Origin: Candidatus Tityobacter terrigena
GTDB lineage: Bacteria; Vulcanimicrobiota; Vulcanimicrobiia; Vulcanimicrobiales; Vulcanimicrobiaceae
DNA: 64,000 nucleotides
Reading direction: 5' to 3'
NCBI GenBank assembly: GCA_003156715.1
Contig: PMHO01000006.1
Location: 91,218-155,217 of the forward strand
Both the position numbers and the translations under genes were made by a program. Numbering within the stretch: position 1 is the stretch's first letter; each line of letters opens with the position of its first letter. The notes beneath the pieces are model-generated. The model saw only the letters and a program-made list of their open reading frames with translations, made no database searches and was not told the DNA's origin. Shown piece after piece: positions 27,601 through 36,383 of this stretch.

Positions 27601-28257
27601 CTAGTTCTCCTGGAAAACCGAGTCTTGGATGGCGACGTTGAGCTTGTAGTCCGAAAATGCGGAGGTGACGTCGGCTTTGTAGGCGGGCAGATCGACGTGG
27701 CCGGTCTGCCGTTGCACGAGGAAGTTGCCGCCGATCGTCTGATAGCTCTGATCGAACGCGACGGAACCGCCATCCTTGTAGGTCCAGGTGTAGGTCTTGA
27801 CCGTGGCCGTCGCGTCATCGGCCTTGACGTCGAGGTGCTCGACGCGACCATTCTTCTTTGGAATCAAGCGGAACGTGGTGACCGTCCCGTCGTCGCTCAT
27901 TACGGTAACGTCGTAGATGGCGAGCCACGTGCTGGGCGGGTCGAGCCGCGGATAGACTTTCTTGAACTGGCCGGCCAGGGCCGGAACCGTATCGAACACG
28001 ACGGCCGTCTTGTCGGGCTGTTTGTAGTAGACGGCGCCGTCGAGCGATGGGCTCAGGAACGGAAAGGACTTCATCGCGACTTCGAGGTGAACGGTCGCCT
28101 TGTATGTATGCAGGTTCGCGTTGAGCTGCGTCATGCGCTTATAGAGGGCGTCGTTAGCGGCACCGAGCGGGGCCGGCAGTCCCGGGGCGTCGGCCACGGC
28201 TGGTCCCGTGGAAAAGAGGGCGGCGGCGAGCAACGGGACGAGTACGACTGGCTTCAT
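27601..28257 (-). CDS. LolA-like exported protein
   Basis: 218 residues from ATG 28257, which overlaps the queG TGA (ATGA). A signal peptide (VLVPLLAAALFSTGPAVA, cleavage near residue 22) is followed by an all-beta domain resembling the LolA/LolB/LppX half-barrel: an opening helix LYKRMTQLNANLHTYKATVHLEV, then strands. Members carry lipoproteins or other lipids across the periplasm. The resemblance is by pattern, so lipid binding is inference. The long in-frame extension to 28554 lies in queG and is discarded. Confidence 0.68.
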   Translation of the reverse strand: MKPVVLVPLLAAALFSTGPAVADAPGLPAPLGAANDALYKRMTQLNANLHTYKATVHLEVAMKSFPFLSPSLDGAVYYKQPDKTAVVFDTVPALAGQFKKVYPRLDPPSTWLAIYDVTVMSDDGTVTTFRLIPKKNGRVEHLDVKADDATATVKTYTWTYKDGGSVAFDQSYQTIGGNFLVQRQTGHVDLPAYKADVTSAFSDYKLNVAIQDSVFQEN

Positions 28258-29423
28258 TTGGGCAGGTTCCTCCGCGGGGTCAACGGCGCTTCCATACCAA
28301 AGGTTTCCCAGGAAGCCAGTGCTCGATCGATCTCCCCGCGTACCCGGGCGTCGGCTTCCGCCCCGCGCCGCAGGCGCAGGGAGGCGAGCGCCCGGGGCGA
28401 GCCGAGGCGACCCAACGCCCATGCGGCGTGGCCACGCACCATCGCATGCGGGTCGGTCGCGAGCGACACCTCGAGAGCCTCGACCGCCGAGCGGTCGAGG
28501 CTGTTCCCGAGCGCAACGGCCGCGTTGCGGCGCAGGACGGCTGCCCCCCGCCAACCGAGCGCCCGCCGGCGATACCTTCGCTTAAACTCGCTCGAGCGCA
28601 GCCGTAGAAGGCGCTGCAGGTCGGGAAAGGCCTCCTCGGGCGCGGACGGGCCGCGGGCGGAGGCCGGCTGCGAACCTGCAAGGCGAGTGGGCGGACAGAC
28701 CTCCTGGCATAGATCGCATCCCCAGACCCAATCGCCGACGAACGGCCGCCACGCAACGGGGATATCGTCCGTCCGCTGCGTGAGATCGGCGATGCAGCGC
28801 GTCGCGTCGATCGTGTAGTCGCCGCGGAGCGCGCGGGTTGGGCATGCGTCGACGCAGCGCGTGCAGGCGCCGCAGGTTTTCTTCAGCGGCGCGTCCGGTT
28901 CGAGGCGTAGCGTTGTGACGATCTCGGCCAGAAAGACGTACGACCCGAGGCCGGCTGCGATCAGGTTGGTGTGCTTCCCCACCCAACCCAGTCCCGCCAT
29001 CGCGGCAAAAGCGCGCTCGGCAAGCGGCGCCGTGTCGCAAACGACGTGCGTCGAAGGAGCGCCTGCGATGCGATCGATCTCTTCCGCGACCGCGTGCGCA
29101 ACGCGGCGTAGCCGCCCGTGGTAGTCCTCGCCCCACGCATACACCGAAACGCGCCCGGAAAGGGGCGCGCGCCCGGGCGGCGCGGGCGCCGCGTACGCGA
29201 CCGCGAGGCAGACGACGCTCTGGGCGTCCGCGAGCAATGCTCCCGGCGACGCCGCGCGTTGCGCGTATGGTTCCCCGTAAGCCCACGTGGCGAGATCGCC
29301 TCGCTCGAAGGAGCTCTGCATCCGTTCGAAGGTGGCTCGATCGAAGGCGGCCGGCGCGAACCGGACCGCTCCGGCCCCGGCCGCCAACGCCGCCTCGACG
29401 ATCGCCGCCTTGATCCCGTGCAT
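28254..29423 (-). CDS. queG: Epoxyqueuosine reductase with C-terminal HEAT-like repeats
   Basis: Last step of queuosine synthesis in tRNA (epoxyqueuosine to queuosine), cobalamin- and iron-sulfur-dependent. 389 residues. Two ferredoxin-type clusters are visible: CGACTRCVDACP and CDLCQEVCPP. The C-terminal roughly 100 residues form PBS-lyase HEAT-like repeats (AVALGNSLDRSAVEALE, HAMVRGHAAWALGRL), usual for full-length QueG. It needs cobalamin, and a cobalamin adenosyltransferase sits at 6.9 kb. No other queuosine gene lies here. Confidence 0.93.
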   Translation of the reverse strand: MHGIKAAIVEAALAAGAGAVRFAPAAFDRATFERMQSSFERGDLATWAYGEPYAQRAASPGALLADAQSVVCLAVAYAAPAPPGRAPLSGRVSVYAWGEDYHGRLRRVAHAVAEEIDRIAGAPSTHVVCDTAPLAERAFAAMAGLGWVGKHTNLIAAGLGSYVFLAEIVTTLRLEPDAPLKKTCGACTRCVDACPTRALRGDYTIDATRCIADLTQRTDDIPVAWRPFVGDWVWGCDLCQEVCPPTRLAGSQPASARGPSAPEEAFPDLQRLLRLRSSEFKRRYRRRALGWRGAAVLRRNAAVALGNSLDRSAVEALEVSLATDPHAMVRGHAAWALGRLGSPRALASLRLRRGAEADARVRGEIDRALASWETFGMEAPLTPRRNLPK

Positions 29424-29440
29424 CGGCTCAACGCTCGCGT

Positions 29441-30304
29441 TCAGAGCATGGCCAGCGGTTCGTCGCGGCCGGGCTTTGGAAAGGCGGCTTCAATTGCAGC
29501 CAGATCGCCGGCCCCAAGCTCGAGCGACGCAGCCGCCGCATTTTCGCGCGCATGCGCGACGTGCGCGGCCTTGGGAATCGTGAACGTTCCTTCAAGACGC
29601 ACGAGAAAGGCCAGAGCGACTTGGCGCGGCGTGGCGCCATGCCGGGCCGCGATCTCGTTGAGGACCTTCCCGCCAGGCGTGCCTTCGCTCGGGAAATCGC
29701 CGGACCCGAAGGGGCTGTAACCGACGAACGCGATCCCGTGCAACGCGCAGAACGGTTGCACGCCCCACTCCGCCCCGCGTTCCTCGAGATGGTACAGAAC
29801 TTGATTGCAAGCGAGCGGGTGCGTGCGCAACGCCGAACGCGCCTCCTCGAGATCGGCGACATCGAAGTTGCTCACGCCGAGCATGCGCGTCTTGCCGTCG
29901 TCGACCAAACGCTCGAGCGCCGCCATCGTTCCCTCCAGCGGATACGCGCCGCGCCAGTGCAGCAGGTAACAGTCGAGATATTCGGTGCGCAGCCGTCGCA
30001 GCGAGGCCTCGCACGAGCGAATCGTTTGCTCGTACGACGCGTTCGACGGCAGCACTTTGCTCACCAGGAACAGGCGCTCGCGCGGAATGCCAGCGATGGC
30101 CTCCCCGATGGCGCGCTCGGATGCACCGTCGCCGTACATCTCGGCGGAATCGATGTGTACCATGCCGAGCTCAATGCCCGCGCGCAGAGCGCGCTTCGCT
30201 TCCTCGAGCGGCGCACCGCTGCGCGGTAGATTCCACGTGCCTTGCCCGATCACCGGAACGTCGTACCGGCTCGCGCCGAAGGGCCGCGTCCTGACGAGCG
30301 CCAT
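29441..30304 (-). CDS. Aldo/keto reductase
   Basis: 287-residue NADPH-dependent oxidoreductase with a TIM-barrel fold. The catalytic tetrad is recognisable: Asp and Tyr in HIDSAEMYGDG, Lys in LVSKVLPSN and His in CYLLHWRG. The C-terminal IPKAAHVAHARENA segment is the cofactor phosphate-binding loop. Closest in style to the YajO/YvgN-type bacterial reductases; substrate unknown. Separated by 1 nt from the MoeB-like gene. Confidence 0.93.
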   Translation of the reverse strand: MALVRTRPFGASRYDVPVIGQGTWNLPRSGAPLEEAKRALRAGIELGMVHIDSAEMYGDGASERAIGEAIAGIPRERLFLVSKVLPSNASYEQTIRSCEASLRRLRTEYLDCYLLHWRGAYPLEGTMAALERLVDDGKTRMLGVSNFDVADLEEARSALRTHPLACNQVLYHLEERGAEWGVQPFCALHGIAFVGYSPFGSGDFPSEGTPGGKVLNEIAARHGATPRQVALAFLVRLEGTFTIPKAAHVAHARENAAAASLELGAGDLAAIEAAFPKPGRDEPLAML

Positions 30305-30305
30305 C

Positions 30306-31448
30306 TCAGAAGGCTTCGAAGCGTTCGGTGTGCGCAGCGTAGGCGAGCAGGCCGCCGTGCAGATGCCGCAAGCGCCGGAAACCGGCGTCGTAGAGCCGCT
30401 GCGCAGCCCAACGCGACTTCACGCCGATCCGGCACGCGACCACGTAGGTGGCGGCCGAGTCGAGCTCGTGCATGCGCGATTCGAAACGGCTGGCGGGCAC
30501 GTGCAAGGCGCGCGGCGGCGCGCCGAGCGCCGTTTCATGCGGTTCGCGAACGTCGAGCACGCGGGCCTGCGGATGCTCCGCCAGATAGAGGTCGAGATCG
30601 CGGGCCTCGATCTCGGCGACATCGAGCGGTGCGCTCGGCGGTGACGCGATCTCCGCAACGTCGAAGATCTGCGGGTGTTCGCCGTGCAAGGGGCACGCCG
30701 CATCCGGCTCGATCGCGAACTCGCGCACGCGCCCGTCGAGGGCGTCGATGACGACCAGGCGCCCGATCAGCGGGCGGCCGATCTTTAAGATCAATTTCAA
30801 GGCTTCGTTCGCCTGCCACGTGCCGACCAAGCCGGCGAGCACCCCGAGGACGCCGCCCTCGGCGCAGGTCGGCACCGAACCCTCGGGCGGCGGCTCGCTG
30901 AAGATGCACCGGTAGCACGGGCCGCCCGGCGCGAACACGCTCACCTGGCCGTCGAAGCGGAAGATCGCGCCGTACACGTCCGGCTTGCCTTCGAGGCGGC
31001 AGGCATCGTTGATGAGGTAGCGCGACGTAAACGTGTCGGTCGCGTCGACCACCACGTCGTACAGTCGCACGAGTTCGCGCGCATTGGTCGCATCGAAGCG
31101 GGCGACGATCGGATCGACCGCAATCTGCGGATTCAGCGCGAGCAAACGTTCTGCCGCAACGGCCGCTTTATGACGCCCGATGTCGGCAGTCGCAAAGATC
31201 ACCTGACGCTGCAGGTTCGTTTCGTCGACGACGTCGTCATCGACGACGCCAAGCCTCCCCACACCTGCGGCAGCTAAATACTGCAAGACCGGCGCGCCGA
31301 GCCCGCCCGCGCCGACGATCAGCACGCGCGCACGCATCAGGCGCTCTTGCCCGGCTAGACCCACGTCGGGAATCAAGAGATGGCGGCTGTAGCGCCGCAG
31401 TTCGCGCGAGCCGGCGAGCCTCACCTCGGGTGCCGTTCGTTCAGCCAC
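30306..31448 (-). CDS. moeB: MoeB/ThiF-type adenylyltransferase with C-terminal rhodanese domain
   Basis: Activates the C-terminal glycine of a ubiquitin-like sulfur carrier (here probably MoaD, encoded two genes upstream) as acyl-adenylate; the rhodanese domain can supply sulfur. 380 residues. The E1-like domain has ILIVGAGGLGAP-type ATP loop (LIVGAGGLGAPVLQYLAAAG), catalytic DETNLQRQVIF and the zinc site CYRCIF. Rhodanese domain about 270-380 with active-site Cys in ACRIGVKS. GTG start at 31448 as annotated; GTG 31424, which overlaps the hydrolase stop, is an alternative. ThiS could also be a partner. Confidence 0.9.
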   Translation of the reverse strand: MAERTAPEVRLAGSRELRRYSRHLLIPDVGLAGQERLMRARVLIVGAGGLGAPVLQYLAAAGVGRLGVVDDDVVDETNLQRQVIFATADIGRHKAAVAAERLLALNPQIAVDPIVARFDATNARELVRLYDVVVDATDTFTSRYLINDACRLEGKPDVYGAIFRFDGQVSVFAPGGPCYRCIFSEPPPEGSVPTCAEGGVLGVLAGLVGTWQANEALKLILKIGRPLIGRLVVIDALDGRVREFAIEPDAACPLHGEHPQIFDVAEIASPPSAPLDVAEIEARDLDLYLAEHPQARVLDVREPHETALGAPPRALHVPASRFESRMHELDSAATYVVACRIGVKSRWAAQRLYDAGFRRLRHLHGGLLAYAAHTERFEAF

Positions 31449-32140
31449 GAGAGGATCGTTGCGCGCGAATTTTCACCGGCGGAGGTGTGGTCGCTCGCGA
31501 TCACGGCGAGCGTCTTCGGTTCCGGGGCGCGTTCGAAGAGCGCCTCGACGCTGGCCCGCGAGACCATTGCGTCGCAATCTCCGGCGATATACAGCACGGG
31601 TCTTCCCGCGAGTTTTGGGAGCGCCGCCTCCAATAACGGCGCGCTGAGCTCGACCAGCTCCGGTAAGGTCAGGCCATCGACGTACGCTGCGCGCAGGTCG
31701 ACCACTCCCTTGATCCCGAGCGCCTGCAACGCTGAAAGACGCCCGTATCCGCCGGCAATCGAAATCGCCCCGGCGATCGCGCGATCGTCGGCGCACGCGC
31801 GCAAGGCCGTCGTCGCGCCCATGCTATGCCCGACCGCGTAGGTCGTCGCCGAGTAACGTTCGCGCCCGTAAGCAACGGCAGAAGCCACGGCGGCCGTCAA
31901 GTCGGCAGGATCGTCCAGCCGCCCGCCGCTCGCGCCGAGTTTGTGGCCGGGAAAGTCGAGCGAAAGCACGCGGAATCCGTGGCCGGCTAGGAACGCGCAC
32001 ATCGAATCGAGGTTGTGTTTCGAGCTCGAGTATCCGTGTCCGACAACGAGCACCACATCGCGCGAGCGGCGCGGTTCGTAGTCGAGTACCGCCACAGGAG
32101 TTCCGCGAACGGTCTCGAGATGGACTAATGCGAGGTTCAC
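31421..32140 (-). CDS. Alpha/beta hydrolase
   Basis: 239 residues. Nucleophile elbow GHSMGA, catalytic acid in AGDCDAMV and His in SDHTSAG make a complete Ser-Asp-His triad; the oxyanion segment is VVGHGYSSSKHN. GTG start at 32140 overlaps the moaE TGA by 4 nt. The frame upstream to 32254 runs through moaE and is not used. Serine-hydrolase role unknown; its place inside the molybdopterin run may be only positional. Confidence 0.88.
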   Translation of the reverse strand: MNLALVHLETVRGTPVAVLDYEPRRSRDVVLVVGHGYSSSKHNLDSMCAFLAGHGFRVLSLDFPGHKLGASGGRLDDPADLTAAVASAVAYGRERYSATTYAVGHSMGATTALRACADDRAIAGAISIAGGYGRLSALQALGIKGVVDLRAAYVDGLTLPELVELSAPLLEAALPKLAGRPVLYIAGDCDAMVSRASVEALFERAPEPKTLAVIASDHTSAGENSRATILSWLNERHPR

Positions 32141-32604
32141 GCGCGCGCCGGCGACCCGCCGGCGTTCGCTCGCCAGGACGCCTCGCCGTCGCGATAGTGC
32201 TCTTTCTTCCAGATCGGCACGCGCCGCTTGAGTTCGTCGATGACGTACTCGCACGCGTCGAACGCGACGGCGCGGTGCTTGGAGGCAACCGCGACGGCCA
32301 CGCTCGCGTCCCCGAGTGCAAGCGCGCCGGTGCGATGAACGACGGCCACCCGCGCTTCCCCAAAACGCTGCGACGCCTCCGCCGCGATGGCTTGCAACTC
32401 CGGCAACGCCATCTCGGGATACGCCTCGTACGAAAGGCCGTCGACCGCACGATCGTCATCGGCGAACTCGCGCACGACGCCCAGAAATGCGACGACGGCT
32501 CCGCAGGCATCCGTCCGCACGGCAGCGATCAGGCGCTCGAGCTCGATCGGACTCGCCACGATGTCGCACGGCAACCCCACTGCGCTCGCCCCTTCCATCG
32601 CCAT
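32137..32604 (-). CDS. moaE: Molybdopterin synthase catalytic subunit MoaE
   Basis: With MoaD converts precursor Z to molybdopterin. 155 residues from ATG 32604, preceded by an excellent GGAGGAGGGTG; a GTG one codon upstream is the only alternative. Family marks: GAVVAFLGVVREFA, LSYEAYPEMA, VVHRTGALALGDASVAV and the active-site lysines in PIWKKEHY. It overlaps moaD by 3 nt. Confidence 0.95.
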   Translation of the reverse strand: MAMEGASAVGLPCDIVASPIELERLIAAVRTDACGAVVAFLGVVREFADDDRAVDGLSYEAYPEMALPELQAIAAEASQRFGEARVAVVHRTGALALGDASVAVAVASKHRAVAFDACEYVIDELKRRVPIWKKEHYRDGEASWRANAGGSPARA

Positions 32605-32849
32605 CACCCTCCTCCGAACGGCGGCATCACGCCGATTTCATCGCCGTCGCTGAGCACGGCGCCGCGCTCGACCAGTGCACCGTTTCGCGCCAGCCGCGTC
32701 GAAGACTCTAGCGGAACGAGTTCGGGGTGGCGCTCGGCGAGCTCGCGCCAGAGGGAGGCGGCGGTCGCGCCTTCCGGCAGCTCGAGCGTGGCGCTCGAAG
32801 CCCCGATGACCTCGCGGATCCTCGCAAAGGCGAGGACCGTCACCCTCAC
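32604..32849 (-). CDS. moaD: Molybdopterin synthase sulfur carrier subunit MoaD
   Basis: An 81-residue ubiquitin-fold protein that carries a C-terminal thiocarboxylate. It ends in MPPFGGG, keeping the essential terminal Gly-Gly. GTG start at 32849; GTG 32843 is an alternative. It overlaps moaE by 3 nt, and the HAD-hydrolase gene upstream ends 13 nt before it. Confidence 0.92.
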   Translation of the reverse strand: MRVTVLAFARIREVIGASSATLELPEGATAASLWRELAERHPELVPLESSTRLARNGALVERGAVLSDGDEIGVMPPFGGG

Positions 32850-32862
32850 GCCGAGCCGTCGG

Positions 32863-33669
32863 TCATGCGGGCTTCTTTTGCGTGTCGGGAACGAAGCGGC
32901 CGATGGCAAGCGCGACGCCGTCGTCGCGATTCGACGCCGTTACGAAACGAACGCTCTCCTTCACCTCGGGCGCCGCATTGCCCATCGCGACGCCGACGCC
33001 GGCCCAGCGCAACATTGGGACGTCGTTGCGAGAGTCGCCGATTGCGAGCACGCGCTCCGGCAAGATTTGAAAGTCGGCGCATAGGCGAACGAGCGCGTTC
33101 TTTTTGCTCGCTTCGCGGTTGAGGACCGCGCACTCAATGAAGTCGCCCCAGGTCTCGTAGCGGAACGCGAGCGGCCAGTCACCGAACTCGCGCTGCATCG
33201 CGTCGACCGAGCGCTGGCCGAGAAAGCGAATGAACGTAGGCGCTTCGTGCATCACGTCGCCGAACGTCTTTGCTTCCTTCCAGTTCGGGCCGGTCATGTC
33301 TTCCATAAAGACCTGCGAGCCTTCGAGCCGCCAGAACGTCTCTTCGTGGTAGAGCGCGAGCGACAACCCCTCGCGCTCGGCGAACTCGACCATCGGTTTG
33401 GCATACTGCAGTGCGACGGGAAGGTGCACGAGGGTGCGGTTCGCGCCAAAATCCTTCGTTAGGGCGCCGTGGCAACAGATCACCGGCAAATTGAGATCGA
33501 GCTCGCGCGAGATGCGAATGGGCAGATCGACGCCGCGGCCCGTAACGAGAACGATCCGCACGCCGCATTCCAATGCCCTCCGGATCGCATCACGGTTACG
33601 TTTGGAGATCTGCTCCTCGGGGTCGAGCAGCGTGCCGTCGAGATCCAGGGCGATGAGGTCGATGCGCAT
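32863..33669 (-). CDS. HAD-superfamily hydrolase, Cof/YidA type
   Basis: 268 residues. Motif I DLDGTLL at residues 8-14 carries the nucleophile Asp; VTGRG is motif II, a Lys in the RFVTASNRDDG-flanking region follows, and the metal motif is AIGDSRNDVPML. The large C2-type cap between motifs II and III marks the Cof subfamily of sugar-phosphate/nucleotide phosphatases. First gene of the minus-strand run leading to moaD. Confidence 0.92.
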   Translation of the reverse strand: MRIDLIALDLDGTLLDPEEQISKRNRDAIRRALECGVRIVLVTGRGVDLPIRISRELDLNLPVICCHGALTKDFGANRTLVHLPVALQYAKPMVEFAEREGLSLALYHEETFWRLEGSQVFMEDMTGPNWKEAKTFGDVMHEAPTFIRFLGQRSVDAMQREFGDWPLAFRYETWGDFIECAVLNREASKKNALVRLCADFQILPERVLAIGDSRNDVPMLRWAGVGVAMGNAAPEVKESVRFVTASNRDDGVALAIGRFVPDTQKKPA

Positions 33670-33753
33670 TGGCGACGCCCAGGCTTATCGGCGGCGGGGC
33701 TTCCTTCCTCCGGTGCGAAACGAGGTTTCGCTTTCACGCGTTATGGAGGTGAC

Positions 33754-34137
33754 GTGCTCGCTTTACCGGCGCTCTGCCTTGCATTGCTTTTGGCGACGGC
33801 GTCCCCGCCCGCGCAGGCAGGAGGCGACGGCTGCTCGCACGATTCCTTCGTGGTCGACCGCCAGCCCGTCACCGTGCAGATCTGCGGGCCGAGCGAAGCG
33901 GCCATACGTGGTAGCGGCGTGGCGTTGATCGAATCGGTCGAGTCGCGCGGCACGTCGTTCAGCCGTACCGTGACGCTCGACGTGTTGGCCGGAAGCGAGT
34001 ATTCGCGAACGATCGACGATCTGCCGCTGGGGCGCATCGGGATCGAGAAGTCGCTTCACTTGACGATCCGGTACAAAGCGGGAAGCGTGCGCTTGGAACA
34101 CGCGCTTCTCGTGCCTGGGGCGATCGCGCTCAAGTAG
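33754..34137 (+). CDS. Exported protein of unknown function
   Basis: 127 residues. GTG at 33754 stands 4 nt after a strong GGAGG. Signal peptide ALPALCLALLLATASPPAQA, cleavage about residue 22. The mature part of about 105 residues is Ser/Thr/Arg-rich and beta-like with two Cys (one near the new N-terminus and one in VQICGPSE) that could form a disulfide. It stands alone, divergent from the HAD gene. No family recognised. Confidence 0.65.
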   Translation: MLALPALCLALLLATASPPAQAGGDGCSHDSFVVDRQPVTVQICGPSEAAIRGSGVALIESVESRGTSFSRTVTLDVLAGSEYSRTIDDLPLGRIGIEKSLHLTIRYKAGSVRLEHALLVPGAIALK

Positions 34138-34306
34138 GCGCGCCCGAGGGACCGTCCCTCTGGAGGGAACGGCCGCAACCCCAGGCCCGGCCCGCGTTGT
34201 TGACCAGCCATATGAGGCGCCGCTACATCGCGTTCTCGAGCGCGAAAATCCCGGAAGGCTGTTGTCGCCGGACCTACCTCGCTGCCGGGGAGAGCGGTTA
34301 AGATCG

Positions 34307-35743
34307 ATGGGCTGCACCGCGCTCTACCCCGACATGACCCAGCGCGAACAAGCGCTCTTCCTCAACGACCACATGCCGGCAGGCCTGTTCGGCGGGGTCG
34401 GGGTCGATCAGGACAGGGTCGCCTGGCGCCTCTCGCCCGAACCCTTCTGGCTCTCGCCGGCGACGCTGTCGGCGATCGAGCAGCTCGGCGGGGACCTCCT
34501 CCGTTTCTATCGCGCTCTGGCCGCCCTTTACCAGCGCAGCGCACGCGGCACCGCACCGGCCTTCATCGCGGATTACCTCGACCGGGGGAAGCCCGATTCG
34601 ATCGTCAAGCTCGGGCGGCAAAACCGCTTCAAAAGCGACATTCCCGGCGTCATCCGCCCCGATTTCATCCTGACTGAGGCGGGGCTCGCGGCCGCCGAGC
34701 TCGACAGCGTACCGGGCGGCATGGGCTTCGTCGGCGCCATGGCGAGCGCGTATTGCCAGCTCGGCTACGATACCGTCGGGGGCGAGGAAGGCATGCCGGC
34801 GGGGTTTGCAGCGATGCTCGAGTGGGCGTCCCGGGGCGCAAAGCCGACGGCGGCGCTCGTCGTCTCGCAAGAATCGGACGCCTACCGGCCCGAGCTGACT
34901 TGGCTCGCCGATGCGATCAACAAGCGGGGCCTCGGCGAGGACTACACCTGCCGCCCTGAGGACATCGTCTTCACCGAAGAAGCCCTCTTCCTGCGGTTGC
35001 CGGACGGTGCGGAGAAAAAGCTCGACGTCCTGTACCGCAACTTCGAACTGTTCGACTTACCGAACATCCCAAAACAAGATTTGATGCTGTACGCCGCGCG
35101 CCACAATCGCGTGGTCTTTACGCCGCCTCCCAAAGCACATCTCGAGGAGAAGCTGACATTCGCGCTGCTGCACCATCCGCGGCTCGCCAAGCTGTGGAAG
35201 GCAGAACTCGGCGACGCGCTGCCGCGCCTGCGCACGATCTTTCCGCAAACGTGGGTGCTCGACCCGCGCCCGCTTCCGCCGCAGGCGTCGATCGACAACT
35301 TGTTCGCCGCGGGCGAGCCGGTCAACGACTGGACGCAGCTCGTCCCGCTCGGCAAAAGCGAGCGTGACTTCGTGGTCAAGCCCTCAGGTTTCTCCGAGTT
35401 CGCGTGGGGCTCGCGCGGCGTTAAGGTCGGTAACGACCTCACCCACGATGGCTGGCAGCAAGCGCTGCAAGCAGGCTTAGAAGCCTTCGATCGCACGCCG
35501 CACATTTTGCAGCGTTTCCACAAAGGCAAACGGGTGCGCGTTCCCTATTACGACCGAAAGAGCGATTCCATCGCGATGCTCGACGGCCGCGTGCGGCTTT
35601 GCCCGTATTACTTCGTGGTTGCACCCGACGCCGTGCGGCTCGGCGGTGTTCTGGCCACGATCGCGCCGGCCGATAAGCGTTTGATTCACGGCATGTCGGA
35701 CGCGATCATGTCGCCTTGCGCCGTCAAAGAAGACGGATACTAA
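34307..35743 (+). CDS. Uncharacterised protein, candidate ATP-grasp-like enzyme
   Basis: 478 residues from ATG 34307 (an ATG at 34334 is possible). No signal peptide, so cytosolic. The middle and C-terminal parts resemble ATP-grasp enzymes of the circularly permuted or glutathionylspermidine-synthase-like groups: GVIRPDFILTEAGLAAAELDS (acceptor/ATP region), DFVVKPSG with a candidate ATP-binding Lys, then LQRFHKGKRVRVPYYD and VRLCPYYFVV. If correct it would form an amide or ester bond using ATP. I cannot name a family with certainty, and the catalytic metal ligands were not all located. It is monocistronic by spacing. Confidence 0.7.
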   Translation: MGCTALYPDMTQREQALFLNDHMPAGLFGGVGVDQDRVAWRLSPEPFWLSPATLSAIEQLGGDLLRFYRALAALYQRSARGTAPAFIADYLDRGKPDSIVKLGRQNRFKSDIPGVIRPDFILTEAGLAAAELDSVPGGMGFVGAMASAYCQLGYDTVGGEEGMPAGFAAMLEWASRGAKPTAALVVSQESDAYRPELTWLADAINKRGLGEDYTCRPEDIVFTEEALFLRLPDGAEKKLDVLYRNFELFDLPNIPKQDLMLYAARHNRVVFTPPPKAHLEEKLTFALLHHPRLAKLWKAELGDALPRLRTIFPQTWVLDPRPLPPQASIDNLFAAGEPVNDWTQLVPLGKSERDFVVKPSGFSEFAWGSRGVKVGNDLTHDGWQQALQAGLEAFDRTPHILQRFHKGKRVRVPYYDRKSDSIAMLDGRVRLCPYYFVVAPDAVRLGGVLATIAPADKRLIHGMSDAIMSPCAVKEDGY

Positions 35744-35797
35744 GGCGAGTCAGCCCAGGGCCGTGAAGTTTTGGCGGCTCTTGGGCATACTGCCGGC

Positions 35798-36379
35798 ATG
35801 GTCGATGAGAGGGAGCTTCTGCACTCGCGCGACGCCGAGCCGGCCCGCTCGCTCGTTCAAGATATTGTCCGCGACGTAACCTCGCTCGCTGCGCTCGAGG
35901 TGCAATTGACGCGGCTCGAGCTCGCGCGCAAGGCGGACGCCGCTCTCAAAAGTGCCGGGAAGTTGGGGGCGGCGGCGGTGTTCGGCTTCGTCGCGCTGAT
36001 TTGCTTGAGCCTTGCAATGGTCGCGGCACTGGATAACTATCTGCCGCAGTGGGGAGCGGCGCTTATCGTGGCCGCGCTCTTCGGCATCGTCGCACTCATC
36101 CTCGCGGGCTCGGCAAGAGCCGGGCTTTCAAATGTGAAAGGGTTCTCTCGCGCTCACACGGCACGCCGTCTAATGCGGCCTGGGAAGGCGAGCCAGTCGC
36201 TCGAAGACGTTGAAGCTCGTGTCGAAGTCACGCGCGCGCGGATCGAAGAGTCCCTGGTCGCACTCGACCTGAAAACGGATCTCCTTACGCCGCTGCGCGA
36301 CACCGCCGTCGGCTTGGGCTCGCTCGGTGCGGCGGTAGCGGCCATTCTGCGAGCGAACAAGGAGCCGCGCTCGTCCTAA
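35798..36379 (+). CDS. Phage-holin-like (DUF1469) membrane protein fused to a DUF3618-like tail
   Basis: 193 residues. Residues about 15-125 match the 'phage holin family' (putative actinobacterial holin-X, DUF1469) pattern: an amphipathic LVQDIVRDVTSLAALEVQLT helix and two close membrane helices (AAAVFGFVALICLSLAMVAA and AALIVAALFGIVALILAG). Residues about 145-185 look like DUF3618 (LEDVEARVEVTRARIEESL). In other genomes these are usually neighbouring separate genes. Despite the name these are ordinary chromosomal envelope proteins. Confidence 0.72.
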   Translation: MVDERELLHSRDAEPARSLVQDIVRDVTSLAALEVQLTRLELARKADAALKSAGKLGAAAVFGFVALICLSLAMVAALDNYLPQWGAALIVAALFGIVALILAGSARAGLSNVKGFSRAHTARRLMRPGKASQSLEDVEARVEVTRARIEESLVALDLKTDLLTPLRDTAVGLGSLGAAVAAILRANKEPRSS

Positions 36380-36383
36380 GGCG

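Noticed and set aside
34138-34306. Imperfect repeat CCGTCCCT/AGGGAACGG as a terminator after the exported protein gene
   Set aside because: Imperfect stem and no T-tract; left unannotated.
35798-36379. Prophage, suggested by the holin-like name
   Set aside because: No integrase, structural or lysis genes nearby; DUF1469 proteins are common chromosomal genes.
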